14,219 nt of DNA from CANHEE01 sp043777755. Its GTDB lineage: Bacteria; Bacteroidota; Bacteroidia; Chitinophagales; Saprospiraceae. The notes beneath the pieces are model-generated. The model worked only from the letters and a program-made list of their open reading frames with translations, had not been told where the DNA came from and did not search any database. A program made the translations under genes and the position numbers. The stretch is from NCBI GenBank assembly GCA_043777755.1, contig JAYWHK010000032.1, positions 1-14,219 on the forward strand. The letters run 5' to 3'. Of this stretch, positions 1-6,789 are shown piece by piece (within the stretch, counting starts at the first letter, position 1; each line of letters starts with the position of its first letter).

Positions 1-345
1 TCTATCCTTCCCTTTTTTCTCTCACAAAATTACATTTTGTTTTTTATTTTTTTACAAAGGTATGCTGCACCTAAAATATTTTTATAAGAAAACCCTGCAA
101 ATCAATTTCTCTTCTTGGTTAAAAATCTCCAAACCATAATCGTCTTTCTTCCTTCAAAATATATTTTGAAAATACTGTTAGAAGGATTAGCATAAATCAA
201 AGTATTACTTTGGCCATTAGAAAATTATCCACCACCACACCTTTTCCAAAGCACTCTGCCCGAGCTAAAAGCTCATACTACCTAAGTTTTTACCATACTT
301 GTTAAAATTATCACTTTTTATCAAAAAAAAAATACAACTTATACG
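1..345. other. Gene-free left flank
   Basis: No convincing coding region was found on either strand in this AT-rich stretch, and codon-like structure is absent. A small palindrome CAAAAT-tac-ATTTTG lies at 25-39. The stretch may separate the rightward coiled-coil gene from a leftward gene beyond the window edge, but that gene is not visible here. Confidence 0.6.
55..62 (-). promoter_or_regulatory. Possible -7 element of a leftward promoter
   Basis: The minus strand reads TACCTTTG, a perfect match to the Bacteroidota -7 consensus TAnnTTTG. No TTG-type -33 box sits 17-23 nt upstream. A leftward gene off the window would be the target. One to three such matches are expected by chance in this much AT-rich intergenic DNA, so this is weak. 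Confidence 0.25.
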
Positions 346-374
346 TTTGAAATGATAGAAAATGTATATATTTC
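346..374 (+). promoter_or_regulatory. Probable promoter of the coiled-coil gene
   Basis: TTTG at 346-349 is followed after 17 nt by TATATTTC at 367-374, one base from the Bacteroidota -7 consensus TAnnTTTG. Transcription would start near 380, leaving a leader of about 95 nt. Two overlapping hairpins lie in that leader: TTTGAG/CTCAAA (389-407) and AAATTTGA/TCAAATTT (405-422). They share bases, so only one can form at a time. The spacing is at the short end of the usual range. Confidence 0.4.
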
Positions 375-474
375 GCTTTTAAATCTATTTTGAGAAAAAA
401 ACTCAAATTTGATTTCAAATTTTTAATTTATGTGTGTGTATAAAACTATCAATCCATTTCAAAAAATCCATTTT

Positions 475-3400
475 ATGAAATCCATTTTTAGCGTCTTTAT
501 TTCTCTCTTTTTATTTTCCCAAAATATTTTGGCACAAGATTGTTCCACTTTTATCATCGTCAATAAAATTGTGAATGGCGTGCCTGTCGTAACCACCAAC
601 AAGTGTCTTTTGCAAGTTCGTGGAAGCTATTCTTATAGTATTGACTTCAACAACGACGATAAAGGCATCGTTGCAAGAATCATTTCCAAAGGCGGTGAAG
701 AACTCAACCAAGACGACAATGTTGTTTTTGTCAATCCTTCGGGAGAGAAAAAAACATTCCGTTTTACGACCCTCGGTGAAGTACTCAAAGAAGGTACGAC
801 GACCGCACGTCTGAATTCTATGCAGTTGGATTTGTCTGCTATTGATTGGTTGAGCAAAAATGATGTGACGGGAATGTACATCGTCAATAACATCAAGCAC
901 CAAATGATAAAACAAACACTGCAAGAAAATAGAACCAAAGAATTTAAGCAAGTTGTGAATTGTTTTTACAATAGTTTGGACAAAACAAGGGCTGCAAGCT
1001 CAAAATCCTCAGAAGTCGTTGGCGCAGCTGGCGGTGGTCTTGCTCCTTCAGGAACGCCAAGTTCGGGAGGCTCTGCGGCGGCAGTAGCTGGCGGCGGACA
1101 AGGCAAAAGAATTACAGATATTTCTTTATTGAATGACCAAGAATTGGCTGATTTGAAAAAAGAATTGGCTGCAACTAAAGAAAAACTACGCCAAGAAATT
1201 CAAGCTGTTCGGGAACAAGGCGAAAAGCAAAAACAGTCTATGCAAGACGAATTGCTCTCAGCAAAAGAAGCTGGAACAGTAAAAAAATCTGAATTTGCCA
1301 ATGAAGTTTTGGAAAGTCGCAAAAAAGCAGACGTTGAAATTCAAAAAACACTCAAAGACCAAGCCGATGCCATAGCTTTAGCAAAAGCAAAAGCAAGTAC
1401 CGAAATCGAAAAAATAAACCTCGCCATTAAGGAAGCACAACAAAATGCTGCAAAAGAAATAGAAAAAGCTCGTTTGGCGGCAGCCCAAGAGGTGGCAACA
1501 GCACGTGAAAGTGCTGCGAAAGAAATCACTGCCGTAAAGTCAAAAATGGACGAAGCCAAAAAGCAATATACAGACGAAATCTCATCAGCTCGTGAAACCT
1601 CTTCTTCTGAATTGTTGCGCATACGTGACGAAACAGCCAAGGTAATTGAAGATGCTCGTAAAAAAGCAAAAGAAGAAAGCGAAAAAACAGCCGAAGATGT
1701 TGGCAACAGCAAAAAAACAGCAGCAGAGCAGATTTTGAAAGTTCAAGAAGATACCGCTGAAAAAATTGCACAAATCCGAGAACAAGCTGTTTTGGAAAAA
1801 CAAAAAATGGCGTTTGAAGTTGCCGAAGCTCGTCGTAAAGCTGCCGAAGAAAAAGCATTAGCTGCGCAATCTTCCGCTTCGGAAGTCGCTGAAATTAAAG
1901 AAAATGTAGCAAAAGAAAAAGAGGCAAACGCTATGGCAGTTGCTGATTCTAAGAAAAAAGCGGCTGAACAAATCCAACAAACGCAAAAACAAGTTGAAGA
2001 AGAAAAAAATAAAGCACAAAAAGAAGTAACAGATACCAAAACAAACGCTGCAAAAGAAGTTGGCGATACCAAAACCAATGCTGAAAAAGAAAAATTAGCA
2101 GCAGCGCAAACCGTCGTTGATGCAAAACAACGGGCAGCGCAATCTATTCAAGAAATAAACCAAGAAGCAACGTCAAAGATTGGTGAAGCAAAGCAAAAGT
2201 CAGAAGAAGAGCAGAAGAAAATAATTGCGGATTTGGTGGTAGCAAAAGAAAAAGCTGCCCAAGAAATGAAAAAGATTCAAGAGGAATCGCAAAAAGCAAT
2301 TTTAGCAGCAAAAACAACCGCTGACAGTATTCGTAGCCAAGCGGCTAATGAAGTACAAAAAGCCCGTGAACGAGCAGCCGCTGAAATCCAAAAAGCGCAA
2401 CAAGAAACCGTTGCGCAAATCCAAGAAGCGAACAAAAAAGCTGAAGAGGCAAAAACCAATTATACCAAAGAAGTAGCGTCAGCTTCCGAAACATCTAAGA
2501 AAAAAGTGCAAGAGATTCAAGCTGAAGTAGCAAAGCAAATTACAGAAGCAAAAACGGTTGAAAAAGAACTCAAAGAAGCGACAAGCAAAGAGGTAGTTCA
2601 AAGCAAAGAAGCTGCCGCAAAAGAAATTTCTCAGACCAGAGAAAATGCGATTCGTGAAGTTGGAAAAATCAAAGAACAACAAGCGCTTGAAGTACAAACA
2701 TTGAGCAATCAAGTGTCAGAAATGAGAAAAAATGCTGCGGATAATATCTTAAAAGCAAAAACTGAAGAAGCCAATGCGCTCAAAACTGTACGTGAAAATG
2801 CCGCAACCGAGCGTGAGCGTTTGGCAAAAGACGTTGCCACTGCCCGTGAAAATGCTGCAAGTGAAGTTGGAAAAGCAAAAGAAACGGCTGCCAATGAAAT
2901 AAAAGCGGCTCGTGAAACGACTTCTAAAGAAAAAGAAGCCGCTGCAAATGCCATCGCTCAAACCCGTGAAACTTCCACCAAAGAAGTAGCCGCTACAAAA
3001 GAAGCCGCTGCCAAAGAAGTACAATTGACCAAGCAAAATGCTGCCGAAGCCATCGCTACCGCTAAAAAAGAAAGCGACGATAAAATAGCAGCAATGATGA
3101 AACTATTGGCGGAAACAGAAAAAAAAGGACAAGATGATGTCATTGCAGCTCGCCAAAAATCAGCAGACGAAGTGGTGAAAATTCAACGTGAAACCAATGC
3201 AAAAGTAGTTCAATACAACAAAGAAGACGAAGATGCTCGTAAGAAAAGTTTGGACGAAATCAGCAATGCTCAAAAAGAATCTACCAAGGCTATTTATGAC
3301 GCAAAGCAGACAACCGCTACCGAAATCCAAAAGGTAAAAGAAGCCGCTGACAAGCAAATTGCTGAAATCAAAAAGACAGAAGAATTTGAGCAAAATAAAC

Positions 3401-3558
3401 TCAATACGCTTGTCGCTCAACAGCAACAATACAACGATATTCCCAATAAATTAAAGGCGGAAGAAACTAAGCTAAGTGATTTGCAAGCTAAAATTAAAGA
3501 AGCTGATGCCAAATTGCAGCAGTTGAAAGCAGAAGCAGAAAAATTGAAGAAGAATTAA
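475..3558 (+). CDS. Exported long coiled-coil protein with 11-residue repeats
   Basis: Not recognised as a named family. The start is placed at the ATG at 475 because it begins a clean signal peptide (MKSIFSVFISLFLF..., likely cut after NILA at residue 20); the ATG at 430 would add 15 unrelated residues. The protein has 1027 residues. Residues about 21-170 form a small, probably beta-rich domain with three Cys. Residues about 175-211 are a Gly/Ser/Ala/Pro linker. From about 218 to the end it is Lys/Glu/Ala/Gln-rich helix, almost without proline or glycine until the IPNK near the C-terminus. Many stretches show an 11-residue period (such as AAKEIEKARLA, AAQEVATARES, AAKEITAVKSK), which suggests a nearly straight or slightly right-handed coiled coil, or a group 3 LEA-like helix. 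There is no T9SS sorting domain, lipobox or membrane anchor after the signal peptide, so a periplasmic location or export by another route is inferred. It is not obviously in an operon: the next gene is 480 nt away. Confidence 0.9.
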   Translation: MKSIFSVFISLFLFSQNILAQDCSTFIIVNKIVNGVPVVTTNKCLLQVRGSYSYSIDFNNDDKGIVARIISKGGEELNQDDNVVFVNPSGEKKTFRFTTLGEVLKEGTTTARLNSMQLDLSAIDWLSKNDVTGMYIVNNIKHQMIKQTLQENRTKEFKQVVNCFYNSLDKTRAASSKSSEVVGAAGGGLAPSGTPSSGGSAAAVAGGGQGKRITDISLLNDQELADLKKELAATKEKLRQEIQAVREQGEKQKQSMQDELLSAKEAGTVKKSEFANEVLESRKKADVEIQKTLKDQADAIALAKAKASTEIEKINLAIKEAQQNAAKEIEKARLAAAQEVATARESAAKEITAVKSKMDEAKKQYTDEISSARETSSSELLRIRDETAKVIEDARKKAKEESEKTAEDVGNSKKTAAEQILKVQEDTAEKIAQIREQAVLEKQKMAFEVAEARRKAAEEKALAAQSSASEVAEIKENVAKEKEANAMAVADSKKKAAEQIQQTQKQVEEEKNKAQKEVTDTKTNAAKEVGDTKTNAEKEKLAAAQTVVDAKQRAAQSIQEINQEATSKIGEAKQKSEEEQKKIIADLVVAKEKAAQEMKKIQEESQKAILAAKTTADSIRSQAANEVQKARERAAAEIQKAQQETVAQIQEANKKAEEAKTNYTKEVASASETSKKKVQEIQAEVAKQITEAKTVEKELKEATSKEVVQSKEAAAKEISQTRENAIREVGKIKEQQALEVQTLSNQVSEMRKNAADNILKAKTEEANALKTVRENAATERERLAKDVATARENAASEVGKAKETAANEIKAARETTSKEKEAAANAIAQTRETSTKEVAATKEAAAKEVQLTKQNAAEAIATAKKESDDKIAAMMKLLAETEKKGQDDVIAARQKSADEVVKIQRETNAKVVQYNKEDEDARKKSLDEISNAQKESTKAIYDAKQTTATEIQKVKEAADKQIAEIKKTEEFEQNKLNTLVAQQQQYNDIPNKLKAEETKLSDLQAKIKEADAKLQQLKAEAEKLKKN

Positions 3559-3607
3559 ATAAGTGAACAGTGAACAATGAGGTGAATAAGTGTGCTATGT
3601 TGGCAAG

Positions 3608-3634
3608 TCCCTCCTCAGGAGGGATTTAGGGAGG
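3608..3634. repeat. CCTCC-type dispersed palindromic repeat, copy 1
   Basis: TCCCTCC-tca-GGAGGGA (3608-3624) is a perfect 7-bp hairpin followed by TTTAGGGAGG. Its reverse complement aligns with the element at 13684-13716, including the shared CTAAATC core, so the two are inverted copies of one family. Similar CCTCC...GGAGG elements are scattered through many Bacteroidota genomes. Here it lies 50 nt past the end of the coiled-coil gene. Confidence 0.6.
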
Positions 3635-3643
3635 CTGAGGTTT

Positions 3644-3715
3644 AAAAAAAATGACAGCCCGTCGACGGTGCTTCCGAGCTGCCATATTCACACACATAAT
3701 AATGATGCAAATATA
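3644..3715 (-). ncRNA. Candidate small minus-strand RNA
   Basis: A perfect minus-strand -7 element TATATTTG lies at 3708-3715, with TTAG 21 nt upstream as a poor -33 box. About 60 nt downstream the minus strand forms GGCAGC/GCTGTC (3683-3678 with 3658-3653; 6 bp with one G-U) followed by A and eight T (3651-3644), a terminator shape. Inside the loop is the perfect palindrome CCGTCGACGG (3659-3668). The patch is more GC-rich than its surroundings. No open reading frame is contained. It may be a short transcript or merely a terminator-like repeat. Confidence 0.25.
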
Positions 3716-3872
3716 CGGTTAATTATGTCACATTTGCTAATTTTTTCGACATACTTTAACATATTGTTAAGTAAAAAGTGTTGAATATCAGCCATTTGCA
3801 TTAGTGTTAGTAAAAATTTTGACTAAAATTTGCATTACAAAAATCAAAATATATAACAAAAAATTGTATTAA

Positions 3873-4001
3873 GTGGGCGTTAAAAATTACTTATAACTAT
3901 TTTGTCGTTGAGAAAAAAGTAATAAATAACTGACTGTTAAGGAAGTGATTTATTGCTTTTTGAGCAATCGACTGAAAAAATAGTTGTAAGTAATTTAGCC
4001 C
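3873..4001. repeat. Long imperfect inverted repeat
   Basis: The arms at 3884-3903 and 3977-3996 match in 19 of 20 positions as reverse complements (AAATTACTT...AACTATTTT). The repeat extends inward imperfectly (GTCG...AATAAAT with ATTTATT...CGAC) and outward to TGGGC at 3874-3878 and GCCCA at about 3997-4001. The whole unit is about 125-130 bp and carries no gene. A miniature inverted-repeat element or a long transcribed hairpin upstream of the dehydrogenase would both fit. No clear target-site duplication was found. Confidence 0.55.
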
Positions 4002-4037
4002 AAGTACATTATTCAAAATACACATATTAGAAAAATT

Positions 4038-4754
4038 ATGTTTTTAAAAAGTAAAACAGCCATCATTTCAGGGGCTTCAAGAGGTATCGGTGCAGCATTG
4101 GCTATCGCCCTTTCAAAACACAACATGAATCTCGCTTTGTTCGCTCGCAACGAAGAAGAATTGAACAAGGTAGCCGCAGCGTGTAAAGCAAATGGCTCAA
4201 ATTGCATCGTTTTTTCTTGCGATGTATCAAACGAAGAGCAAGTCAAAAATGCCATTTCTGAAACTGCAAACGCTTACGGTAATGTTGATTTTTTAGTCAA
4301 TAATGCTGGATTTGGCGTTTTTAAATCTGTTTTGGACATCAACGCTGACGAATGGGACAATGTAATGAACGTCAATGCAAAAAGTAATTTTTTAACTTGC
4401 AAATATGCCGTTCCGCATCTTCAAGCGAACAAATCTGGTCACATTATCAATGTTGCTTCTGACGTAGCGAAACGTACTTTTGCCAACGGCTCTCTGTATT
4501 GTGCCAGCAAATACGCTCAAAATGCTTTTTCGGAAGCCTTGCGCAAAGAAGTTCGTCAAGATAATATTAAAGTTTCTGTAATATATAGTGGATTGGTGGA
4601 CAGTCATTTTCATTCGATTGGACACGGACATTCAGAAGCCGAAACATGGCTTAAAGAGAACGATATGGCAGATGCGATTTTATATGTAATGAATACACCG
4701 CCGCACGTCGTGATTGACGAGTTGATGATTCACCCGATGAGTCAGGATTATTAG
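4038..4754 (+). CDS. Short-chain dehydrogenase/reductase (SDR), YdfG-like
   Basis: A classical SDR of 238 residues, the usual length. The Rossmann glycine motif is SGASRGIG at 11-18, with an acidic Asp at 62 (CDV) for the adenine pocket, NNAG at 88-91, the active-site Asn probably at 111, Ser141, and the catalytic pair Tyr154 and Lys158 in YCASK. Arg37 after the second beta strand suggests NADP(H) preference. The C-terminal run PPHVVIDELMIHP resembles the end of NADP-dependent 3-hydroxy acid dehydrogenases of the YdfG group (COG4221). A soluble cytoplasmic oxidoreductase is expected; the substrate cannot be read from sequence, and FabG-like reductases are a close alternative. The start follows an A-rich leader without Shine-Dalgarno. 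It stands alone, after the 3873-4001 inverted repeat and before a convergent gene. Confidence 0.93.
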   Translation: MFLKSKTAIISGASRGIGAALAIALSKHNMNLALFARNEEELNKVAAACKANGSNCIVFSCDVSNEEQVKNAISETANAYGNVDFLVNNAGFGVFKSVLDINADEWDNVMNVNAKSNFLTCKYAVPHLQANKSGHIINVASDVAKRTFANGSLYCASKYAQNAFSEALRKEVRQDNIKVSVIYSGLVDSHFHSIGHGHSEAETWLKENDMADAILYVMNTPPHVVIDELMIHPMSQDY

Positions 4755-4777
4755 AAAATAAAAATGTAAATATCAAA

Positions 4778-4792
4778 CGGGATGAAATCCCG
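4778..4792 (+). terminator. Hairpin after the dehydrogenase gene
   Basis: CGGGAT-gaa-ATCCCG is a perfect 6-bp hairpin 24 nt past the stop codon. No run of T follows on the plus strand, so it may be a small dispersed palindrome or an mRNA 3' end protector rather than a factor-independent terminator. Confidence 0.35.
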
Positions 4793-4799
4793 AAAATAG

Positions 4800-4886
4800 A
4801 ACACTGATTGGACTGATTTTCAAGATTTATCAAGATTTCATTATACGGAAACGTGATAAATCATGAAAATCAGTGTAATCAGTGTT
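4800..4886. repeat. Large imperfect palindrome of the ACACTGATT type
   Basis: The arms 4800-4832 and 4854-4886 (33 nt each) are reverse complements at 30 of 33 positions, with a 21-nt loop. Both arms carry the ACTGATTTTCA motif. Palindromes built on CACTGATTA...TGATTT words recur between genes in many Bacteroidota, so this is most likely a dispersed REP-like element between two convergent genes. A role in bidirectional termination is possible. Confidence 0.65.
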
Positions 4887-4901
4887 ACAATCCTACGTAT
4901 A

Positions 4902-4933
4902 GGTTTTAGAACATAATTGGTAGAAATACAATT
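4902..4933 (+). repeat. 32-bp direct repeat, copy 1
   Basis: These 32 nt match 12249-12280 in the same orientation with one mismatch (A/G at the seventh base). The core is ACATAATTGGTAGAAATACA. In this copy the flanking bases complete an ATAATTG/CAATTAT inverted repeat (4913-4935). It lies just beyond the 3' end of the minus-strand PKD gene, while the partner lies upstream of the first gene of that block. Confidence 0.8.
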
Positions 4934-4940
4934 ATTTCTA
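4921..4940 (+). terminator. Possible terminator facing right
   Basis: TAGAAATA-caat-TATTTCTA is a perfect 8-bp hairpin followed on the plus strand by TTTTCTTTTT. It would stop transcripts arriving from the dehydrogenase side before they run into the convergent gene. It overlaps the 32-bp repeat. The stem has only one G-C pair per side, so strength is doubtful. Confidence 0.35.
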
Positions 4941-4964
4941 TTTTCTTTTTGCGAAGAGATGTAA

Positions 4965-6737
4965 TCACTCCTTAACCTTCATAACTTTTCCACTCCTTAC
5001 CAACTCATTACTTGATGTCACAGTCCAAAAATACAAGCCTGCGCTGAGGTTTTGAGTTGGAATTTCAGTGATTCCATGATAGAGTAATGTTGATTTTTGT
5101 AATCTGCCCATGTTGTCGTAAAGGTGAAAAACAGGTTGTGCAATGAGGTCGCTAAGTGCTACTACGATTCTATCTTTAAAAGGATTTGGCGTTACTTGCA
5201 AGGCGATGTCCGCATACGCATCAGTTGTATTCACAGTATTTCCTATATTGATATTTTTACAATGTGTATGAGTGCCGTATTGATTGCTGACTTTAAGACA
5301 TACGTTGTAAGTCGCTGGTTTTGAGTAGGAATGTGTTGGATAAAGGTCGTTGTTCGTTTTTGGGCTGCCATCGCCAAAATCCCATTGCCATTGCTGCGGA
5401 TCGTAGAAGGAAAGGTCAAAAAAGCGCACTTTTTGCTTGTAAATCGTATCTTTTTCGTAGCGATACCATGCTTGCGGCATATTATTGATACCGAGGCTAT
5501 CACAAGGAGAACCGTCAATAGGTCCCAAGCGGTAATTTGGAAAATGTGGCATAGAACCACTATTTCGAGAGCCGAATTTTAAACTTCGTTGCACATATTC
5601 ACAAGCTTTTCCTTTTAAGTTTGGCTTGTGTATGACATGAAAATACTCCGAAGCTCCACCAAAACTCGTACTGTAAATCTTACCATCAGGCATCAACTGC
5701 ATATGAAAAAAATCTGCTTCACTTCCACTAATATCAAGCACACCATCGTATTCCGCAATTAAAGTTCTACTTTTAGCGATGTCAGTTGCTTCCAAATCAA
5801 ACTGATAGGCTTTTAAAAAATCATTAAAATACAAAAAGCGAGAATTGGGAGAAATGGAAATACCGCCAAAAACAGGGTCAGGGCTTTTAATGACGATATG
5901 ATTGCTCAAAGTACCCGTACACCTATCAAAATCATAAATATTGATGGAGCAAGGTTTGTCAAATTGATAAGCTTCGTATCGCACGTATTTTTTCCCATCA
6001 GGAGAAAAAACAGCCCACCCAACACCTTCTATTATTTTAGTTCCAACGGTTTGTATGCCTTGATTGCTCAACCCTTGATTACTCAATAATAGTTTGTAAT
6101 ATTGGTTACTGACATTGTACTTAGGAATCAAAATCCACCAATCTCTACCATTTGCGTGCTTTACAGCTGTGAATTTCCCAAGAGAAAGACTATCATCAAT
6201 GATTTTGGTTCGTTTTTTTTCATATTGTGCATTTCCTTTGTTATCGTACATTCTGATTTTGGCGTAGTACAAATCATTGGTCATAAATAAGACAGAATCA
6301 GGAAACGCTATGACATTTTCTAATAAATCCTCACCATATATCAATATAGCTGTGCTGTCTTTTCCAGGCATAGGCAAAGATATATTAAACTGTTGGTACT
6401 GGTTATCCAAATTGGGTTTGGTTAAAGAACCCATAATTTTGAAATTTTTATTCCATACATCAACGCCATTGCTTAAAAATATAAATTCGCCTTTTTTATT
6501 GGAAAAACTTGAATTGGTATGCCATAATTGATATACACCTTTGTATTTACTAACTTCAACTTTTACACTACCATCATCAAAAGTAAGAGCCGTGTGGTCT
6601 AAGTCATCGTCATTATTAGGGTCTGTTATGACTTTTGTTGATGCTCCTAAAAAGCCAAATATAGAAGTGTTGTCATGGAATTGTGCCTGGCTTTTTACAC
6701 AATAGGAAAACAATAAAATTAGTATTATATTTTTCAT
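4965..6737 (-). CDS. Secreted PKD-domain protein with T9SS type A sorting domain
   Basis: The start is set at 6737 because MKNIILILLFSYC... opens a signal peptide (cut likely after SQA, residue 18). An upstream ATG at 6776 lies inside a terminator-like hairpin. The protein has 590 residues. About 20-400 is beta-rich, with repeated short strands (FSPDGKKYV, SISPNSRFLYF, LMPDGKIYS) that suggest a beta-propeller. A bridge with FPNYRLGPIDGSPCDSLG is typical of Bacteroidota PKD proteins. The PKD domain lies at about 430-500 (WQWDFGDGSP, then THSYSKPATYNV). The last 80 residues are a T9SS type A sorting domain (VTPNPFKDRI, then SAGLYFWTV, ending VMKVKE). By analogy it is exported through Sec and the T9SS and fixed to or released from the cell surface. 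The ligand or function is unknown. It is the last gene of the minus-strand block, 52 nt below its neighbour. Confidence 0.92.
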   Translation of the reverse strand: MKNIILILLFSYCVKSQAQFHDNTSIFGFLGASTKVITDPNNDDDLDHTALTFDDGSVKVEVSKYKGVYQLWHTNSSFSNKKGEFIFLSNGVDVWNKNFKIMGSLTKPNLDNQYQQFNISLPMPGKDSTAILIYGEDLLENVIAFPDSVLFMTNDLYYAKIRMYDNKGNAQYEKKRTKIIDDSLSLGKFTAVKHANGRDWWILIPKYNVSNQYYKLLLSNQGLSNQGIQTVGTKIIEGVGWAVFSPDGKKYVRYEAYQFDKPCSINIYDFDRCTGTLSNHIVIKSPDPVFGGISISPNSRFLYFNDFLKAYQFDLEATDIAKSRTLIAEYDGVLDISGSEADFFHMQLMPDGKIYSTSFGGASEYFHVIHKPNLKGKACEYVQRSLKFGSRNSGSMPHFPNYRLGPIDGSPCDSLGINNMPQAWYRYEKDTIYKQKVRFFDLSFYDPQQWQWDFGDGSPKTNNDLYPTHSYSKPATYNVCLKVSNQYGTHTHCKNINIGNTVNTTDAYADIALQVTPNPFKDRIVVALSDLIAQPVFHLYDNMGRLQKSTLLYHGITEIPTQNLSAGLYFWTVTSSNELVRSGKVMKVKE

Positions 6738-6740
6738 AAT

Positions 6741-6780
6741 ATAAAAATAAAAGCATGGTATCTTGTGAGATACCATGCTT
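6741..6780 (-). terminator. Strong hairpin terminator between the two T9SS genes
   Basis: AAGCATGGTATC and GATACCATGCTT (6751-6762 and 6769-6780) form a perfect 12-bp stem with a 6-nt loop. Read on the minus strand it starts 9 nt after the split gene ends and is followed by TTATTTTTAT, so it is a good factor-independent terminator. Only 13 nt separate the hairpin from the ATG at 6737, leaving no room for a separate promoter; it could also act in the leader of the PKD gene. Confidence 0.75.
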
Positions 6781-6789
6781 AGTTTGGAT

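Noticed and set aside
430..475. Upstream ATG at 430 as the start of the coiled-coil gene
   Set aside because: It would put 15 hydrophilic residues in front of a clean signal peptide; the ATG at 475 gives a normal export signal.
1341..3429. Several minus-strand open frames of 60-123 codons inside the coiled-coil gene
   Set aside because: They are Phe/Ser/Ala/Cys-rich mirror images of the Lys/Glu/Ala-rich repeats on the plus strand, have no promoter or signal of their own, and stop codons are rare there only because of the biased composition.
3590..3784. Plus-strand open frame of 64 codons after the coiled-coil gene
   Set aside because: It runs through the CCTCC repeat and the terminator-like hairpin, and its composition does not look coding.
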